Shown here piece after piece: positions 17,000-24,980 of a DNA stretch of 64,000 nt (within the stretch, counting starts at the first letter, position 1; each line of letters begins with the position of its first letter). The stretch comes from Pseudomonas sp. CC120222-01a (GTDB lineage: Bacteria > Pseudomonadota > Gammaproteobacteria > Pseudomonadales > Pseudomonadaceae). Below the pieces are notes generated by a model. The model saw only the letters and a program-made list of their open reading frames with translations. It made no database searches and was not told the origin of the DNA. A program made the position numbers and the translations under genes. The stretch is taken from the NCBI RefSeq assembly GCF_003097235.1, contig NZ_QEQQ01000003.1:124001-188000 (forward strand), written 5' to 3'.

Positions 17000-18235
17000 A
17001 TGGTGCATAAAGTGCTCGAACCTCACTTAGTCCCAAGGGTCGTCCACTATTTTCGCGACGTTGATCTTTGCAGTAGTTCATGCCCCGAGTTCGTACCGGA
17101 AGCCTTCTCATCGAATTGTTGGGTGGAAGACGACTGTTGGCCTGCTCGATTTCTTCAGAGAGTCGCGCTTCGCTTCCATCATATCTGGGCAACCTATGGA
17201 GTTCGCGAAGGTGAGAGGACTATCCAAGGGTCAAAGCCGGCTGTCTGTTTTTCCAAATTCAGTGCCTCGGATTTGATTGCTGTCCGAGACGGAGGGAAAG
17301 ACGTGAATTTGGCTGCTACTCGGTATGCGATAACAATTCCAACGAGCATTGCCGAGAGTGCCGGTGCACAGCATGTCGCATACTTGATGCAGGGGCGCAC
17401 CTACTTACATGATGGCTCCGTACTACCCGAGCAGGATATTGTAGACAACCAATTCAGGCTCGTTGTGCTTGCGGAAAACTCGGCCAATCAGCCCTCGGAG
17501 TGGCGGTGGCCGTACCTCAAAGACTATCGCCGTGCAACGACTAGGATCGTTGCTAAAGGACTTAGCTGCGCGGCGATTCCGGGCCTAGACATTACCGAAA
17601 AGAGCATGTCAGGCATAGGAGTGGTGGTACCTGACGTCGCAGCCGCCCGCGAGGTTCAGTACGACCTGATCTGCTTGATTGACCAAGGGATCGTTTCGGA
17701 GGCTCATTTCGAGTATGTCCTGGTATGTGACCAACTCCCTGAGTGTCTCTATGGTCTTTCAGATGAAGAGATAGGTGGCGCGCTGTCCAGAGCTACCTTC
17801 GACTACAAATCATGCATGACCGTGGCGGCGACTGTAGCAGCGGAGGCACTAAGAGATTTCTCCTCCCGGCTCGCTAACCTTGAATCGTCAACCCCTCGGA
17901 ATGAAATCCGTGAAAATGGAGGATGCTGGCTTTCATTCCAAGACAACACGCACCCCTATGTCAGGGCCTTAGTGGCGGTCGGCCGTGTCAAAGTGAACAA
18001 GCTGGGGCGTTATTTGGCTTCATTGGATGAACTGGATCCTGGCCGAGATTTGAGGGAGCGTCAACAAATCGCTCGAGCGTTGGCATTGCAGTTGGAAGAT
18101 GAAATCGGGGTTACGGCATGCTATTTCAGCGTCCTAAATTCACAGAGCCCTGATGAGCATCCCTTTTATGCAGGGCGGCTTGGCGCCGGTTCGTATTGCA
18201 TCACGGATGCCAAATATAGCGATGATGAGGACTGA
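17000..18235 (+). CDS. hypothetical protein (411 aa), possible conflict gene
   Basis: A 411-residue soluble protein. The N-terminal 150 residues contain HYFRDVDLCSSSCPEFVPE, REGERTIQGSKPAVCFSKFSASDLIAVRDG and MQGRTYLHDG. This looks loosely like the domains of AbiGi-type or other uncharacterised phage-resistance proteins (short blocks around H-x-F and a PAVCFS core), but I cannot name it. The C-terminal half is alpha/beta with no motif. The ATG at 17000 has GGAGG six bases upstream; a GTG at 16964 would add 12 residues. It is preceded by the AT-rich gap. No paralogue in the window. Confidence 0.6.
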   Translation: MVHKVLEPHLVPRVVHYFRDVDLCSSSCPEFVPEAFSSNCWVEDDCWPARFLQRVALRFHHIWATYGVREGERTIQGSKPAVCFSKFSASDLIAVRDGGKDVNLAATRYAITIPTSIAESAGAQHVAYLMQGRTYLHDGSVLPEQDIVDNQFRLVVLAENSANQPSEWRWPYLKDYRRATTRIVAKGLSCAAIPGLDITEKSMSGIGVVVPDVAAAREVQYDLICLIDQGIVSEAHFEYVLVCDQLPECLYGLSDEEIGGALSRATFDYKSCMTVAATVAAEALRDFSSRLANLESSTPRNEIRENGGCWLSFQDNTHPYVRALVAVGRVKVNKLGRYLASLDELDPGRDLRERQQIARALALQLEDEIGVTACYFSVLNSQSPDEHPFYAGRLGAGSYCITDAKYSDDED

Positions 18236-18289
18236 CCCGCGGCTAGAAGCTATGTTCTAGAGAGAGGCGGGTCGAGCCAGATCCACACT

Positions 18290-19255
18290 TTAAGTGCGTT
18301 TGTTTGAGTAAGATCCTAAGGCGTCAGCATGCATGTGCCCCAGCCTCCAGTTTATATAATCTACAGACGTCCCACTCTGCATTTTAAACTCTAGAAATCG
18401 CTTATAAATCGCTAGAGTTCGAATTCTTGACAGCATGCTGGTACTACCCTCAATTCCAGCCTTTACCGCCCAAGATTCGCATATCCTCGAAAGCTGATTA
18501 GAGGTCATACAGGCCCCTGAATTGACAGCTGCGGGAAAAAGGTAATCTCCCTGAGAGAGATTCATTGCTTTAATATAAACTTCGATTGCGCTGAATTCTG
18601 TTGTGCAAATACCTCTCGTATCGGCGTGTTTTAATTTTTTTGATAAATTAATATCAATTAGTGCTCTGCAGGTGAAAGTGGAATTCTGATCAATCTTGGC
18701 TGACAACAATTCGTATGGTCTAATTCCGTTCACAAGACAGGCCAGTAATGCCGCATCTCTCAGGTCGCCTGAAGCTGCAACGTATCTACTAATCCGTTCA
18801 AGTTGTTCGCAAATAATTCGATGCGTTTTAAAGTCTCCGGCCGTATCCAAATGAGCTGCAGAACTTCCAAATGAGCTTATATGCCTGTCGTGCGTTCGAA
18901 TATGGAGTGATGCCGTAAAGGCTGAGAGAGAATTTACGGGAAGCGATGTAACAAGTTTTTCCCATGCGACAAGATCGGTAGCAATCCATTCTTGAGGCTT
19001 CAAGGCCACTTTGATCGCTGAGAGAATCTGGCTGCGCACTTCAGATTCTAGAGGTGTCGTCGTACCAATGCGCGCTATTTTAGAAGTTTCATAAAGATCT
19101 CGATAGTCGCGGTATCCCAACCCTTTGGAAAGGATTTCACGAGCTCCTGACAGTGTTATCGGTCTGGCGCCACACCATCTTTTCTGCAGTGCTTTTTCAA
19201 GCCGTTTAAGGCCGGATTTAGGGGCAAGATCACTTGGGAGGACGGGCACGCGCAT
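18290..19255 (-). CDS. tyrosine recombinase-like protein, altered active site
   Basis: A 321-residue protein with an integrase-type C-terminal domain. Box I reads CLVNGIRPYELLSAKI (catalytic Arg), box II LSRIRTLAIYKRF (second Arg, but the usual His three residues before it is Ser), and the final boxes GHMHADALGSYSN (His and the nucleophile Tyr at about residue 316). The N-terminal third is helical. The changed His may reduce activity or reflect an unusual subfamily. It stands alone inside the cargo, well away from the gin operon, and may be the integrase of an older inserted element. Confidence 0.7.
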   Translation of the reverse strand: MRVPVLPSDLAPKSGLKRLEKALQKRWCGARPITLSGAREILSKGLGYRDYRDLYETSKIARIGTTTPLESEVRSQILSAIKVALKPQEWIATDLVAWEKLVTSLPVNSLSAFTASLHIRTHDRHISSFGSSAAHLDTAGDFKTHRIICEQLERISRYVAASGDLRDAALLACLVNGIRPYELLSAKIDQNSTFTCRALIDINLSKKLKHADTRGICTTEFSAIEVYIKAMNLSQGDYLFPAAVNSGACMTSNQLSRICESWAVKAGIEGSTSMLSRIRTLAIYKRFLEFKMQSGTSVDYINWRLGHMHADALGSYSNKRT

Positions 19256-19756
19256 GGCAAATCTCCAATAGCGTCAGGGTGTCGGCTGCCCGCTGACTAT
19301 TGTCGAAATGCGTGCATGAAGGGAGACAATGCTGCCTGGTGGATGTTGTACCTCTGCGAGCCGACCGCACGATGCAGGCACACCGCACAAAAACCCTAGT
19401 ATGGTGTTACACCGCTGTCAAGATGGATGGTGATTTCCTAACTCGTAGAAAAAACCGAGACGAGCCGCTATGGTTTGACGCTTGCCAGTAACCAGTGCCC
19501 GTTCAGCATGACCTTTCGTGCAAGGGATCAATCGTGTCGCCGAGGTATCAGGATTCGTTCTCATCTCGACCGCTACGCTTGCTCTTTGACCGTCGATCAA
19601 TTCGCAACCGCTTCTAGACCGATCCGAGTGTGTTGCGGTTTGGTTTAGTCGCTTAGCATTTCAGCAGTGGTAGGACGCTCTTTGGGTCGACTAGGCTCGG
19701 ATCCAGGACAATTAGCTACGTTAGGTCGATGCATTAGATGGGGGCTGCCAGCAAGG
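19256..19756. other. 500-bp gap with no supported gene
   Basis: No convincing reading frame, tRNA or terminator. Some stretches (for instance around 19,310-19,400) give short frames without family resemblance. It could be decayed DNA between two inserted elements. Confidence 0.45.
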
Positions 19757-20245
19757 TTACTGCTGCTGACATTCCAGCCATTGGCTGAGCCGCTTTCGAG
19801 GCAATTGATCTAGCTTTGGCAGGGCGCTGGCGAGGAGGTCAATGACCTGTTGGCTTTCTGCATCCTCCGGAAACCAGTCCGCAAGGTCTACGTTGCAGTG
19901 CTTAGAGGATCCCAATGCCCAGGTGACGACCATATCTGCGGTTGCTCGGTAATGGTTAGCCATGAAGATATCACCCTCGATCAGCCAGCCTTGGCGCTCA
20001 AGTTCTCGGCTGGCGTTGACGATGCCTACTTCGGCGAAATATCGAGTGGTGTCAGGGTAGTGAATCCCGGCCAGCGCAACTCTGACCCTGCCGACTGAGC
20101 TATCCCAGTAGGACAAACGATGCCATCCACCCGTAGCCTTTCCAGGCCAGTGGAAATTGACTGCGGCATTCCCTGTGACGTAATGCACATGGGTTACGCG
20201 CCTCAAATCCTCGTCCAAGCTAGGCATTCCTTTCAATCCAATCAT
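19757..20245 (-). CDS. hypothetical protein
   Basis: A 162-residue protein with a beta-rich N-terminal part (HVHYVTGNAAVNFHWPG, GGWHRLSYWDSS) and a helical C-terminal end (VIDLLASALPKLDQLPRKRLSQWLE). I do not recognise a family. It has no signal peptide and no membrane segment. A start at 20245 (MIGLKGMPSLDEDL) is used; MPSLDEDL would be six residues shorter. It may be a small cargo gene of Pseudomonas islands. Confidence 0.55.
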   Translation of the reverse strand: MIGLKGMPSLDEDLRRVTHVHYVTGNAAVNFHWPGKATGGWHRLSYWDSSVGRVRVALAGIHYPDTTRYFAEVGIVNASRELERQGWLIEGDIFMANHYRATADMVVTWALGSSKHCNVDLADWFPEDAESQQVIDLLASALPKLDQLPRKRLSQWLECQQQ

Positions 20246-20356
20246 TCGAGCGGTTCAAATCCTGAGTATCCATCAGAGCTAAAGCCGTGACCTTGAGCCT
20301 GTCGTCTCTTCCGGCTCGAAGAGTCGGCTAGCGGAGCGGTTAAGTGTCCGCCACCA

Positions 20357-20400
20357 CAGGTTGTGCTCAGGGCGCCAAATCAACCCTCAAACACAACCTG
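20357..20400 (+). other. long stem-loop upstream of the first Sel1 gene
   Basis: CAGGTTGTG (20357-20365) pairs perfectly with CACAACCTG (20392-20400), with a nested AGGG/CCCT inside. No T-run follows, so it is not a standard terminator. No equivalent was seen before the second Sel1 gene. Confidence 0.5.
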
Positions 20401-20414
20401 GACGAACCAAAACC

Positions 20415-20539
20415 AGCTTCTAAGCTTAACGTGATGCCATGTGGTGGGTATCATCCCGCCCATTGAGCAGGGGCGAGACAACAGACAAACCATTGCCCCG
20501 GTCGGCGGGGAGATCATTTTCTATTGTCTGGAGTTCGAC
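20415..20539 (+). promoter_or_regulatory. structured leader of Sel1 gene 1
   Basis: A leader shared with the second Sel1 gene. It has a small hairpin with loop TCTA (AGCT-TCTA-AGCT, 20415-20426), then GTGATG (20431-20436), then a 51-nt block (20483-20533) in which AGACAA pairs with TTGTCT and CCCCG pairs with CGGGG, ending in the Shine-Dalgarno GGAG immediately after the outer stem. The block differs from its twin at only three positions. Confidence 0.6.
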
Positions 20540-21706
20540 ATGAAGCCAGACTTTCCACCAGTATCCCCCCTTGATTTCCATCCCATTATTCTTGACTCCT
20601 TCCAAGAAAATCGGCTCAAACTGCCTAATGGCTGCATGGTAGAGCAGGTAGCCTCAGACCCTGAGAAGCTGGATGAATACTGCCTGGCCGCATTTGGCAA
20701 GAGTTGGCTGCGTGTGCGGTGCGACGCCGAGGTAGAGCTGTCTTCCCGGCTCATTGAAATCACTGACCGAATGGCTCCGCTGGAAGTGCTGCTACGAAAA
20801 GGTCAGCCACCCGAGACGCTCATCCAAGCATATGACGACATCTGGGAGGCCTTGGAAAAAGCGCACAGCGATGGATCACTCAAAGCGTTAGTGCTGATGG
20901 GACACCTCAGTCTTAGGATCGGAAGCAAGTTTCCTCCGCTGGCCAATCCGAGGGCTGGTGATGAGGCCTTTCTGATGGCCGCTGATCTCGGGTATATCGC
21001 AGCCTATTGTTCTCTGGGCGATTACCTCTTAGAGGAGGGAAGGGCTGATGAAGCGGCTACGATGTATCAACAGGGAGCTCAGAAAGGTTGCAGCGCCTGC
21101 CTGTATCAGCTGGGGCAGTTCACCGAACGAGGCGTCGGAGGGCTCGCTCAGAGTGACTCCGCTGCATTCGATTTCTATCTCCAAGCAGCTGAACAAAACT
21201 ATCCGCCAGCTGATGTTGCGATGGCGACACTGTGGCTACGGAGTCCTTTACAGCCTCTTCAGCCAACACGCCTGGAAACCGTGCTTAAGGAGCGCGTTGA
21301 GATGAGGTGTGATGGGGCTGAGATGGCGCTGGCGGGGTTGTATCTGCACACGAACAGCTCTAATGGAACCAAGCGTAAGGTGATCTCCCTCTATCGTTGT
21401 GCCGCAGCGTATGGTGACGTTGATGCACAGATGAAGCTGGCGAGGCTGCTGGCCGGTAATGAGTTTGGTGTGCTCGATGTGCAGGTAGATCTAAGAGAAG
21501 CCGAGAGATGGTATCTGCGTGTCTGCGGGTCTGAGTATGCTTCGCCCGGGTTGGCAGCTAAGGCCAAACTGGAATTGGCACATCTGTATATGAGCCAGGG
21601 GAAATTTTCGGAGGCGGCGCATCATTTTTTCGGTGTATCCAAAGTCTTTCCAGAAGCGGCAGAGCTGCAAGCTAAGTGTGAGAGGTTTGCTGAAGCTAGA
21701 TTCTAA
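20540..21706 (+). CDS. Sel1-repeat protein 1
   Basis: A 388-residue protein with at least five Sel1/TPR-like helical repeats from about residue 145 onward (for example AYCSLGDYLLEEGRADEAATMYQQGAQKGCSACLYQLGQFTERGVGG and QMKLARLLAGNEFGV). Sel1 repeats form solenoids that bind other proteins. The N-terminal 140 residues are a conserved, repeat-free region that starts MKPDFPPVSP. I chose ATG 20540 because GGAG sits six bases before it and the twin gene has the equivalent start; the frame extends upstream but its sequence behaves like RNA, not protein (see findings). No signal peptide, so a cytoplasmic role is likely. Partner unknown. Confidence 0.75.
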   Translation: MKPDFPPVSPLDFHPIILDSFQENRLKLPNGCMVEQVASDPEKLDEYCLAAFGKSWLRVRCDAEVELSSRLIEITDRMAPLEVLLRKGQPPETLIQAYDDIWEALEKAHSDGSLKALVLMGHLSLRIGSKFPPLANPRAGDEAFLMAADLGYIAAYCSLGDYLLEEGRADEAATMYQQGAQKGCSACLYQLGQFTERGVGGLAQSDSAAFDFYLQAAEQNYPPADVAMATLWLRSPLQPLQPTRLETVLKERVEMRCDGAEMALAGLYLHTNSSNGTKRKVISLYRCAAAYGDVDAQMKLARLLAGNEFGVLDVQVDLREAERWYLRVCGSEYASPGLAAKAKLELAHLYMSQGKFSEAAHHFFGVSKVFPEAAELQAKCERFAEARF

Positions 21707-21881
21707 CTCCCAGGAAACTTAGATCCTATGAACACCCTGGGCTATGCCCGCATGGTCTAGCGACAAGCGATCATTCGTAGAGATCTACAGACCTGGTAAT
21801 CTTGTAGCTCGGGCTAGGCTCAGGGAGAAGCGAGGTGCTCATCAGGCAGACTTTAACTCTTCTTTCCTTGACTCACGTCAT

Positions 21882-22006
21882 CAAGCGTCTACGCTTGTTT
21901 GGTGATGTACGCTGACATCGTGCCGTCAGTAGTGATGTGGCCAGACCATAGACAAACCATTGCCCCGTTCGGCGGGGAGTTCGTTTTCTATTGTCTGGAG
22001 CCTGAG
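21882..22006 (+). promoter_or_regulatory. structured leader of Sel1 gene 2
   Basis: Equivalent of the leader at 20415: hairpin CAAGCG-TCTA-CGCTTG (21882-21897), GTGATG (21902-21907), and the 51-nt block (21950-22000) with AGACAA/TTGTCT and CCCCG/CGGGG stems and terminal GGAG. The first hairpin keeps the TCTA loop while its closing pair changes from T-A to G-C. Confidence 0.6.
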
Positions 22007-22849
22007 ATGAAACCAGACCTTCCACCTGTTTCCCCCCGAAAATTTCACCCTTCGCTGATCGAAACACCTGTTGAAAATAGGCTTAACCTGCCAGATGGGC
22101 GTATGGCGGAAGAGATCAGCACTGACCGCCAAATATTAGCTGAGTATTGCCAGTCTTATTACGGCGAAACCTGGGCCTCCTTGCGATGCGCCGCGCTACA
22201 TGACCTGAGCACGCGCCTCGGTGCGATTCGTGAAAGGATCCCTGTGTTTGAAGAGCTGCTGGATAAAGGGCAGCCGGCCATTTCACTACGCGGAGTCTAC
22301 GACGAAATGTATCAGTCGCTCTTAGCTCTCTATGCCAAGGGGTCACTGAATGCGTTGTTAGTGATCGCTGAGCTCCAACTGATCGGTGACCGGTTTCCAC
22401 CACTGCGCAACAGCGGTAAGGAAATGGACGCTCTTCGAGTGGCTGAAGATGAAGGGAATATCGCACTGTACGCGTTTCTCGGCGACCACCTACTTAAAGA
22501 GAAGCGTGTCGAAGAGGCTGCTGTGGTATATCACCGAGGTACAGAAATGGGCTGCAGCGCTTGTCATTATCAGTTGGGGCAACTCGCGGAGTGGGGCGTT
22601 GGCGAGGCCCCCAATAGCGCAGAGATCGCATACGCTCATTACCAGCAAGCTGCCCGTATGAACTACCCCCCTGCCAGCGTCGCCTTAGCTAAGCTTTTGT
22701 TGACAAACACAGCTACGATTTGCCAACCAATCAGTCTGGTGCAAAACCTCGAATACGCGGTAGAGCTTGGTTGCGAGGGAGCAGCAGTCATGCTTAACCA
22801 GATCCTTACTCGCCTCAGAAAAACCTCAGATACGCCGCAGAGCTTATAG
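22007..22849 (+). CDS. Sel1-repeat protein 2 (shorter paralogue)
   Basis: A 280-residue paralogue of the protein at 20540. The N-terminus is the same (MKPDLPPVSPRKFHP, then ENRLNLPDGRMAEE) and it keeps three or so repeats (LYAFLGDHLLKEKRVEEAAVVYHRGTEMGCSACHYQLGQ; ASVALAKLLLTN). It ends after about residue 280, so the last two or three repeats present in the first copy are missing. The ATG at 22007 has GGAG six bases upstream. The two genes are in tandem with 300 bp between, each with its own leader, which indicates duplication of a whole transcription unit. Confidence 0.72.
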   Translation: MKPDLPPVSPRKFHPSLIETPVENRLNLPDGRMAEEISTDRQILAEYCQSYYGETWASLRCAALHDLSTRLGAIRERIPVFEELLDKGQPAISLRGVYDEMYQSLLALYAKGSLNALLVIAELQLIGDRFPPLRNSGKEMDALRVAEDEGNIALYAFLGDHLLKEKRVEEAAVVYHRGTEMGCSACHYQLGQLAEWGVGEAPNSAEIAYAHYQQAARMNYPPASVALAKLLLTNTATICQPISLVQNLEYAVELGCEGAAVMLNQILTRLRKTSDTPQSL

Positions 22850-22963
22850 GAGAATATGAGAGCACTACTGGCGTCTTAAATTTCGTAATTTGGATAGTTG
22901 TCGCTTGTACAACTGCTCAGGCACTGGCTGCATAGGCCGGTGTCTGAGCATACTTTGCAGCTT

Positions 22964-24412
22964 TCATTGTTTGAGGCTGCGTTTAGCCCGCATGGCATCA
23001 ATCTGTTCTTGTAGAGATGTTACCATGCTCTTCTGCTCGTCGGTGGCACCATCCCTCTGCATCAAGTAGTTCAACCGTCTTAGCTGGTCTTTGACGTCGT
23101 CCAGTTCTGAAAGGTGATCAAGAGCAGCGTCGATTGATCCCCAGAAGTCCAAAAGATCGAAAGCTGCATCAAAGTAGTGCCACATTGATGAGGGGGATCC
23201 ATGCCCAATCTTTTTACGTATCCTTTCACATATTGTCCTTGTCAGGGGTTCTGAGAGGATTTCCCTATTGGGCTTATCTGTATCAAGAAGGTCACGAAGG
23301 TGGATCAAAATTTCAGTTGTGATAAAACGATGTCGGTACATGGAAAGACAAATTCGCTCATCTCCTAATCCAGCATTGATGGCCAAGCGGGAAAAATCTT
23401 TGGCCAATGAGGCCGCGGACAATGGCGTCCCTTGTTGGGTCAGAAAAAGAGCGTCCTGATGCAGAGGATCTATTTTGTTGTCGATTAAACTCTGTAAGAA
23501 AACTGTGCGCGCTGTGAGGTATCGAGAGACCTGACCACAGCCAGTGAGGTTTAAACGAAAGTGCCTAATGGGTGGGGGTTCCATTCGTCTTTTTAATGTA
23601 GGGATCTGGAGGTCTCGAGTTTTATAAATATTCAGGAGGGGAGTAAGCGGTATGGATACAAGTTCGCCAGGCCTCAGGCCGGTATTTTTCATGATCCAGT
23701 TCATAAAAAACCTCCGGGAATAGAGATATTCTTGTTGCGCTTTGAAAAGGCCTTGAGATACGAATCGAGCTTGTGGGAGTCCATCTTGAGCAGTAGCGGA
23801 TATTAATAAACTAGATATCTCGTTTTCGATTGCGTCAATAAAGTTGTCAGGCATGGCGCGCTTGTCATTTTGCTCGCTCGCGTCGATAGGTATAGAGGGG
23901 TGTTGATAGTAAGCGCGCCCGGTCATCGGGTTAACCAATTTTTCGATTGTGACTTTTGGATTCCTGTCTGCAGGGCCTATAAGGCATTGATCAAGCGGGC
24001 CTCGTAGGTTGACTTCCAGCCATCGAAGAAATTCGATGACTGTAATCATTATAGCTCTGATGGTATTATTATCTCTTAAGTACCTATCTGGGTTTCGGGG
24101 ATCTCGAGCGCTGACAAGCTCCGAAGCAAGTTCGTGAAGGTCGAAGTCAGTTGTTTCTGTGAGGTTTATTCGATTTCTATAGCAATATTTTATGTGGTGA
24201 GTCAGGTTTGAACAATACTGCCTGAGCGACTGCCCAGTGGACTTAGATGCTAGTTCCATTATCCAGAAATTTACTAAGGAACAAGGTTTGCCATTTGGCC
24301 AGCGCATCAATGATATTGACTTTTTATGTTTGAGGTGCGAGCGTTCTCTTCGGTAGTCTACATAGTCAGGGATGTCTACATTGAGATACTCTATAAAAAG
24401 TGATTTAGGCAT
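22964..24412 (-). CDS. GInt tyrosine recombinase, fourth gene of the gin operon
   Basis: A 482-residue tyrosine recombinase. Box I is NTGLRPGELVSIPL (catalytic Arg, about residue 250), box II MYRHRFITTEI (His and Arg, about 358-366), and near the end GHGSPSSMWHYFD (His, then the likely Tyr nucleophile at about 419). The last 60 residues form a coiled coil. The ATG at 24412 follows AAGGTGG at five bases; a GTG at 24421 would add three residues. It overlaps the end of the small gin gene. Three integrase-like proteins and a small protein in one operon are the signature of GInt islands and are known to be needed together for integration and excision. Confidence 0.82.
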   Translation of the reverse strand: MPKSLFIEYLNVDIPDYVDYRRERSHLKHKKSISLMRWPNGKPCSLVNFWIMELASKSTGQSLRQYCSNLTHHIKYCYRNRINLTETTDFDLHELASELVSARDPRNPDRYLRDNNTIRAIMITVIEFLRWLEVNLRGPLDQCLIGPADRNPKVTIEKLVNPMTGRAYYQHPSIPIDASEQNDKRAMPDNFIDAIENEISSLLISATAQDGLPQARFVSQGLFKAQQEYLYSRRFFMNWIMKNTGLRPGELVSIPLTPLLNIYKTRDLQIPTLKRRMEPPPIRHFRLNLTGCGQVSRYLTARTVFLQSLIDNKIDPLHQDALFLTQQGTPLSAASLAKDFSRLAINAGLGDERICLSMYRHRFITTEILIHLRDLLDTDKPNREILSEPLTRTICERIRKKIGHGSPSSMWHYFDAAFDLLDFWGSIDAALDHLSELDDVKDQLRRLNYLMQRDGATDEQKSMVTSLQEQIDAMRAKRSLKQ

Positions 24413-24980
24413 CTTTGCCACCTTCGATTACCCTTAGGTTTCCAGGTTCTGGGCTAGGCTCTGAAGATATTATATTTAAGTAAGTTATACGGCTTTTGTC
24501 TAGTATGTTTTTCAATGTGATGCGGTCAATCTCAGTTGATGCGTTGGCCGGTTGATCTACGAATATTTTTAAAGCTCTATATAATTCTAAGTAGGCTTGG
24601 GAGCATTGAGTGGCGTGCCAGAGGCACTCTTTGATTTCTGCTTTAGAGTCCCTGTCGTCAGACTTTGAATTCTGTGGGGGGGGGGCTGGCTGAAAGGTTT
24701 TTTGTAAGAGTTGGTATGCCTGTTCGCGCCTCGTTTTCATTAGTTCCCAGCGGTCACGTGCATTGGCATTTGTTGGGTAAGAAGCCTTGGGGTCTAAGGT
24801 TGCTTTTTGAAGCGTGTTGTAAGATATTTTGGTAAAAAAACCAGGAATTTTTAAAGAGCAAAATGTGCGCAAGTCTTTAAGGTAGGGTATTAGGTCTGGT
24901 GTGAGAGTAATTTGAGAGTTTAGCAACTGCTCAAGCCAGATGAACCGGTTTTCGGCGTTTTTGATACTAGAATTGCTCAT
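24405..24980 (-). CDS. small gin-operon protein
   Basis: 191 residues, mainly helical, with a proline-rich stretch in the middle (KTFQPAPPPQN). It overlaps the 3' end of the 731-residue recombinase gene by 14 bp and the start of the next recombinase gene by 8 bp, so all are translationally linked. In GInt elements the gin operon includes one small, putatively helix-loop-helix protein essential for recombination; this gene has that position. The ATG at 24980 (MSNSSIKNAENRF) is preferred over a longer start that lies inside the upstream gene. No catalytic motif is visible, in line with an accessory DNA-binding role. Confidence 0.72.
   Translation of the reverse strand: MSNSSIKNAENRFIWLEQLLNSQITLTPDLIPYLKDLRTFCSLKIPGFFTKISYNTLQKATLDPKASYPTNANARDRWELMKTRREQAYQLLQKTFQPAPPPQNSKSDDRDSKAEIKECLWHATQCSQAYLELYRALKIFVDQPANASTEIDRITLKNILDKSRITYLNIISSEPSPEPGNLRVIEGGKDA

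Noticed and set aside
20252..20275. Possible tRNA T-arm (GGTTCAAATCC) between the gene at 19757 and the first Sel1 leader
   Set aside because: The flanking bases do not form a T-stem, and no acceptor, anticodon or D-arm lines up.
20330..20400. tRNA-like stretch with a D-arm-like hairpin (GCGGA...TCCGC) and a long stem
   Set aside because: No T-loop consensus and no acceptor stem. Kept only as a stem-loop.
20441..20539. N-terminal extension of Sel1 protein 1 (and the equivalent in protein 2)
   Set aside because: The shared block shows only non-synonymous differences, forms two stems, and ends in a well-placed Shine-Dalgarno before an ATG shared by both genes, so it is better read as a leader.
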